Assembly (NCBI GenBank): GCA_002308195.1
Contig: DBVU01000104.1
Location: 1,372 to 7,940, forward strand
Source of the DNA: Bacteroidales bacterium UBA1256
GTDB lineage: Bacteria; Bacteroidota; Bacteroidia; Bacteroidales; Paludibacteraceae
Reading direction: 5' to 3'
Length of the DNA: 6,569 bases
Shown: piece after piece, positions 6,503-6,569 of the stretch
Layout: every line of letters starts with the position of its first letter
Numbering within the stretch: position 1 is the stretch's first letter
Program-made: the position numbers and the translations under genes
Notes under the pieces: generated by a model
The model's input: the letters and a program-made list of their open reading frames with translations, nothing else
Told to the model about the DNA's origin: nothing
Databases searched by the model: none

Positions 6503-6569
6503 AGGCGGTCGTTCCTACCCTGTACGTCACTACCCTAGAGCCTACGGCTGCGTGACCGCAAGGGTCGCG
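6503..6569. other. GC-rich structured block of unknown identity, cut by the window end
   Basis: Composition changes sharply from AT-rich to GC-rich here. The block contains the direct repeat CTACCCT (6515-6521 and 6530-6536), a small hairpin AGCC-tac-GGCT (6539-6549), and a terminal hairpin CGTGACC/GGTCGCG (6551-6557 with 6563-6569, one wobble). GCGGTC (6505-6510) can pair with GACCGC (6554-6559); on the - strand this pairing ends in CTTTTTG, like a terminator. The - strand is also open from the edge to TAG at 6492-6494 (ending VGTTAFLY), and one + frame is open to the edge without a start. It could be a dispersed repeat, the end of a leftward gene with its terminator, or a structured RNA; the visible part does not decide. 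Confidence 0.3.

Overview
The window is chromosomal housekeeping DNA from a member of Bacteroidota, most likely order Bacteroidales. Three things point there: a secreted protein of the DUF3078 type, which I know only from that phylum; a well-formed promoter of the Bacteroidota class (TTTG, 20-nt spacer, TAnnTTTG); and the lack of Shine-Dalgarno sequences in front of the genes. I cannot name genus or species.

Left half (1-3016, + strand): the 3' part of secA (preprotein translocase ATPase, intact C-terminal zinc motif) is followed closely by two genes for exported, probable outer-membrane beta-barrel proteins: a DUF3078-family protein (1176-2363) and a 209-aa barrel-like protein of unknown function (2387-3016). 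Spacing of about 24 nt suggests one transcript whose promoter lies upstream of the window.

Right half (6387-3017, - strand): a compact four-gene operon reads nadK (NAD kinase), lgt (prolipoprotein diacylglyceryl transferase), fmt (methionyl-tRNA formyltransferase), then an HD-domain metal-dependent phosphohydrolase. The genes overlap by 1, 4 and 23 nt, so translational coupling is likely. The operon has a recognisable promoter about 40-70 nt upstream of nadK. The genes serve NADP supply, lipoprotein maturation and translation initiation, with one enzyme of unknown substrate.

The two operons converge with no intergenic base: TAA of the barrel gene ends at 3016 and the HD gene stop begins at 3017. 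The best terminator candidate for the rightward transcript is an 11-bp hairpin with a short T tract embedded in the opposing HD gene at 3099-3127.

The only sizeable non-coding stretch is 6316-6569. It holds the nadK leader and promoter, a 14-nt palindrome inside the promoter spacer, three 11-bp units starting TCTCG at helical phasing, AT-rich inverted repeats, and from about 6503 an abrupt GC-rich, structured block of unknown identity cut by the window end.

I found no mobile element, CRISPR array, RNA gene or clear novel multi-gene system. The most interesting signals are regulatory: the operator-like elements at the nadK promoter, the terminator inside the opposing gene, and a TTG start in the DUF3078 gene that looks like the result of a 1-nt deletion after an ATG.
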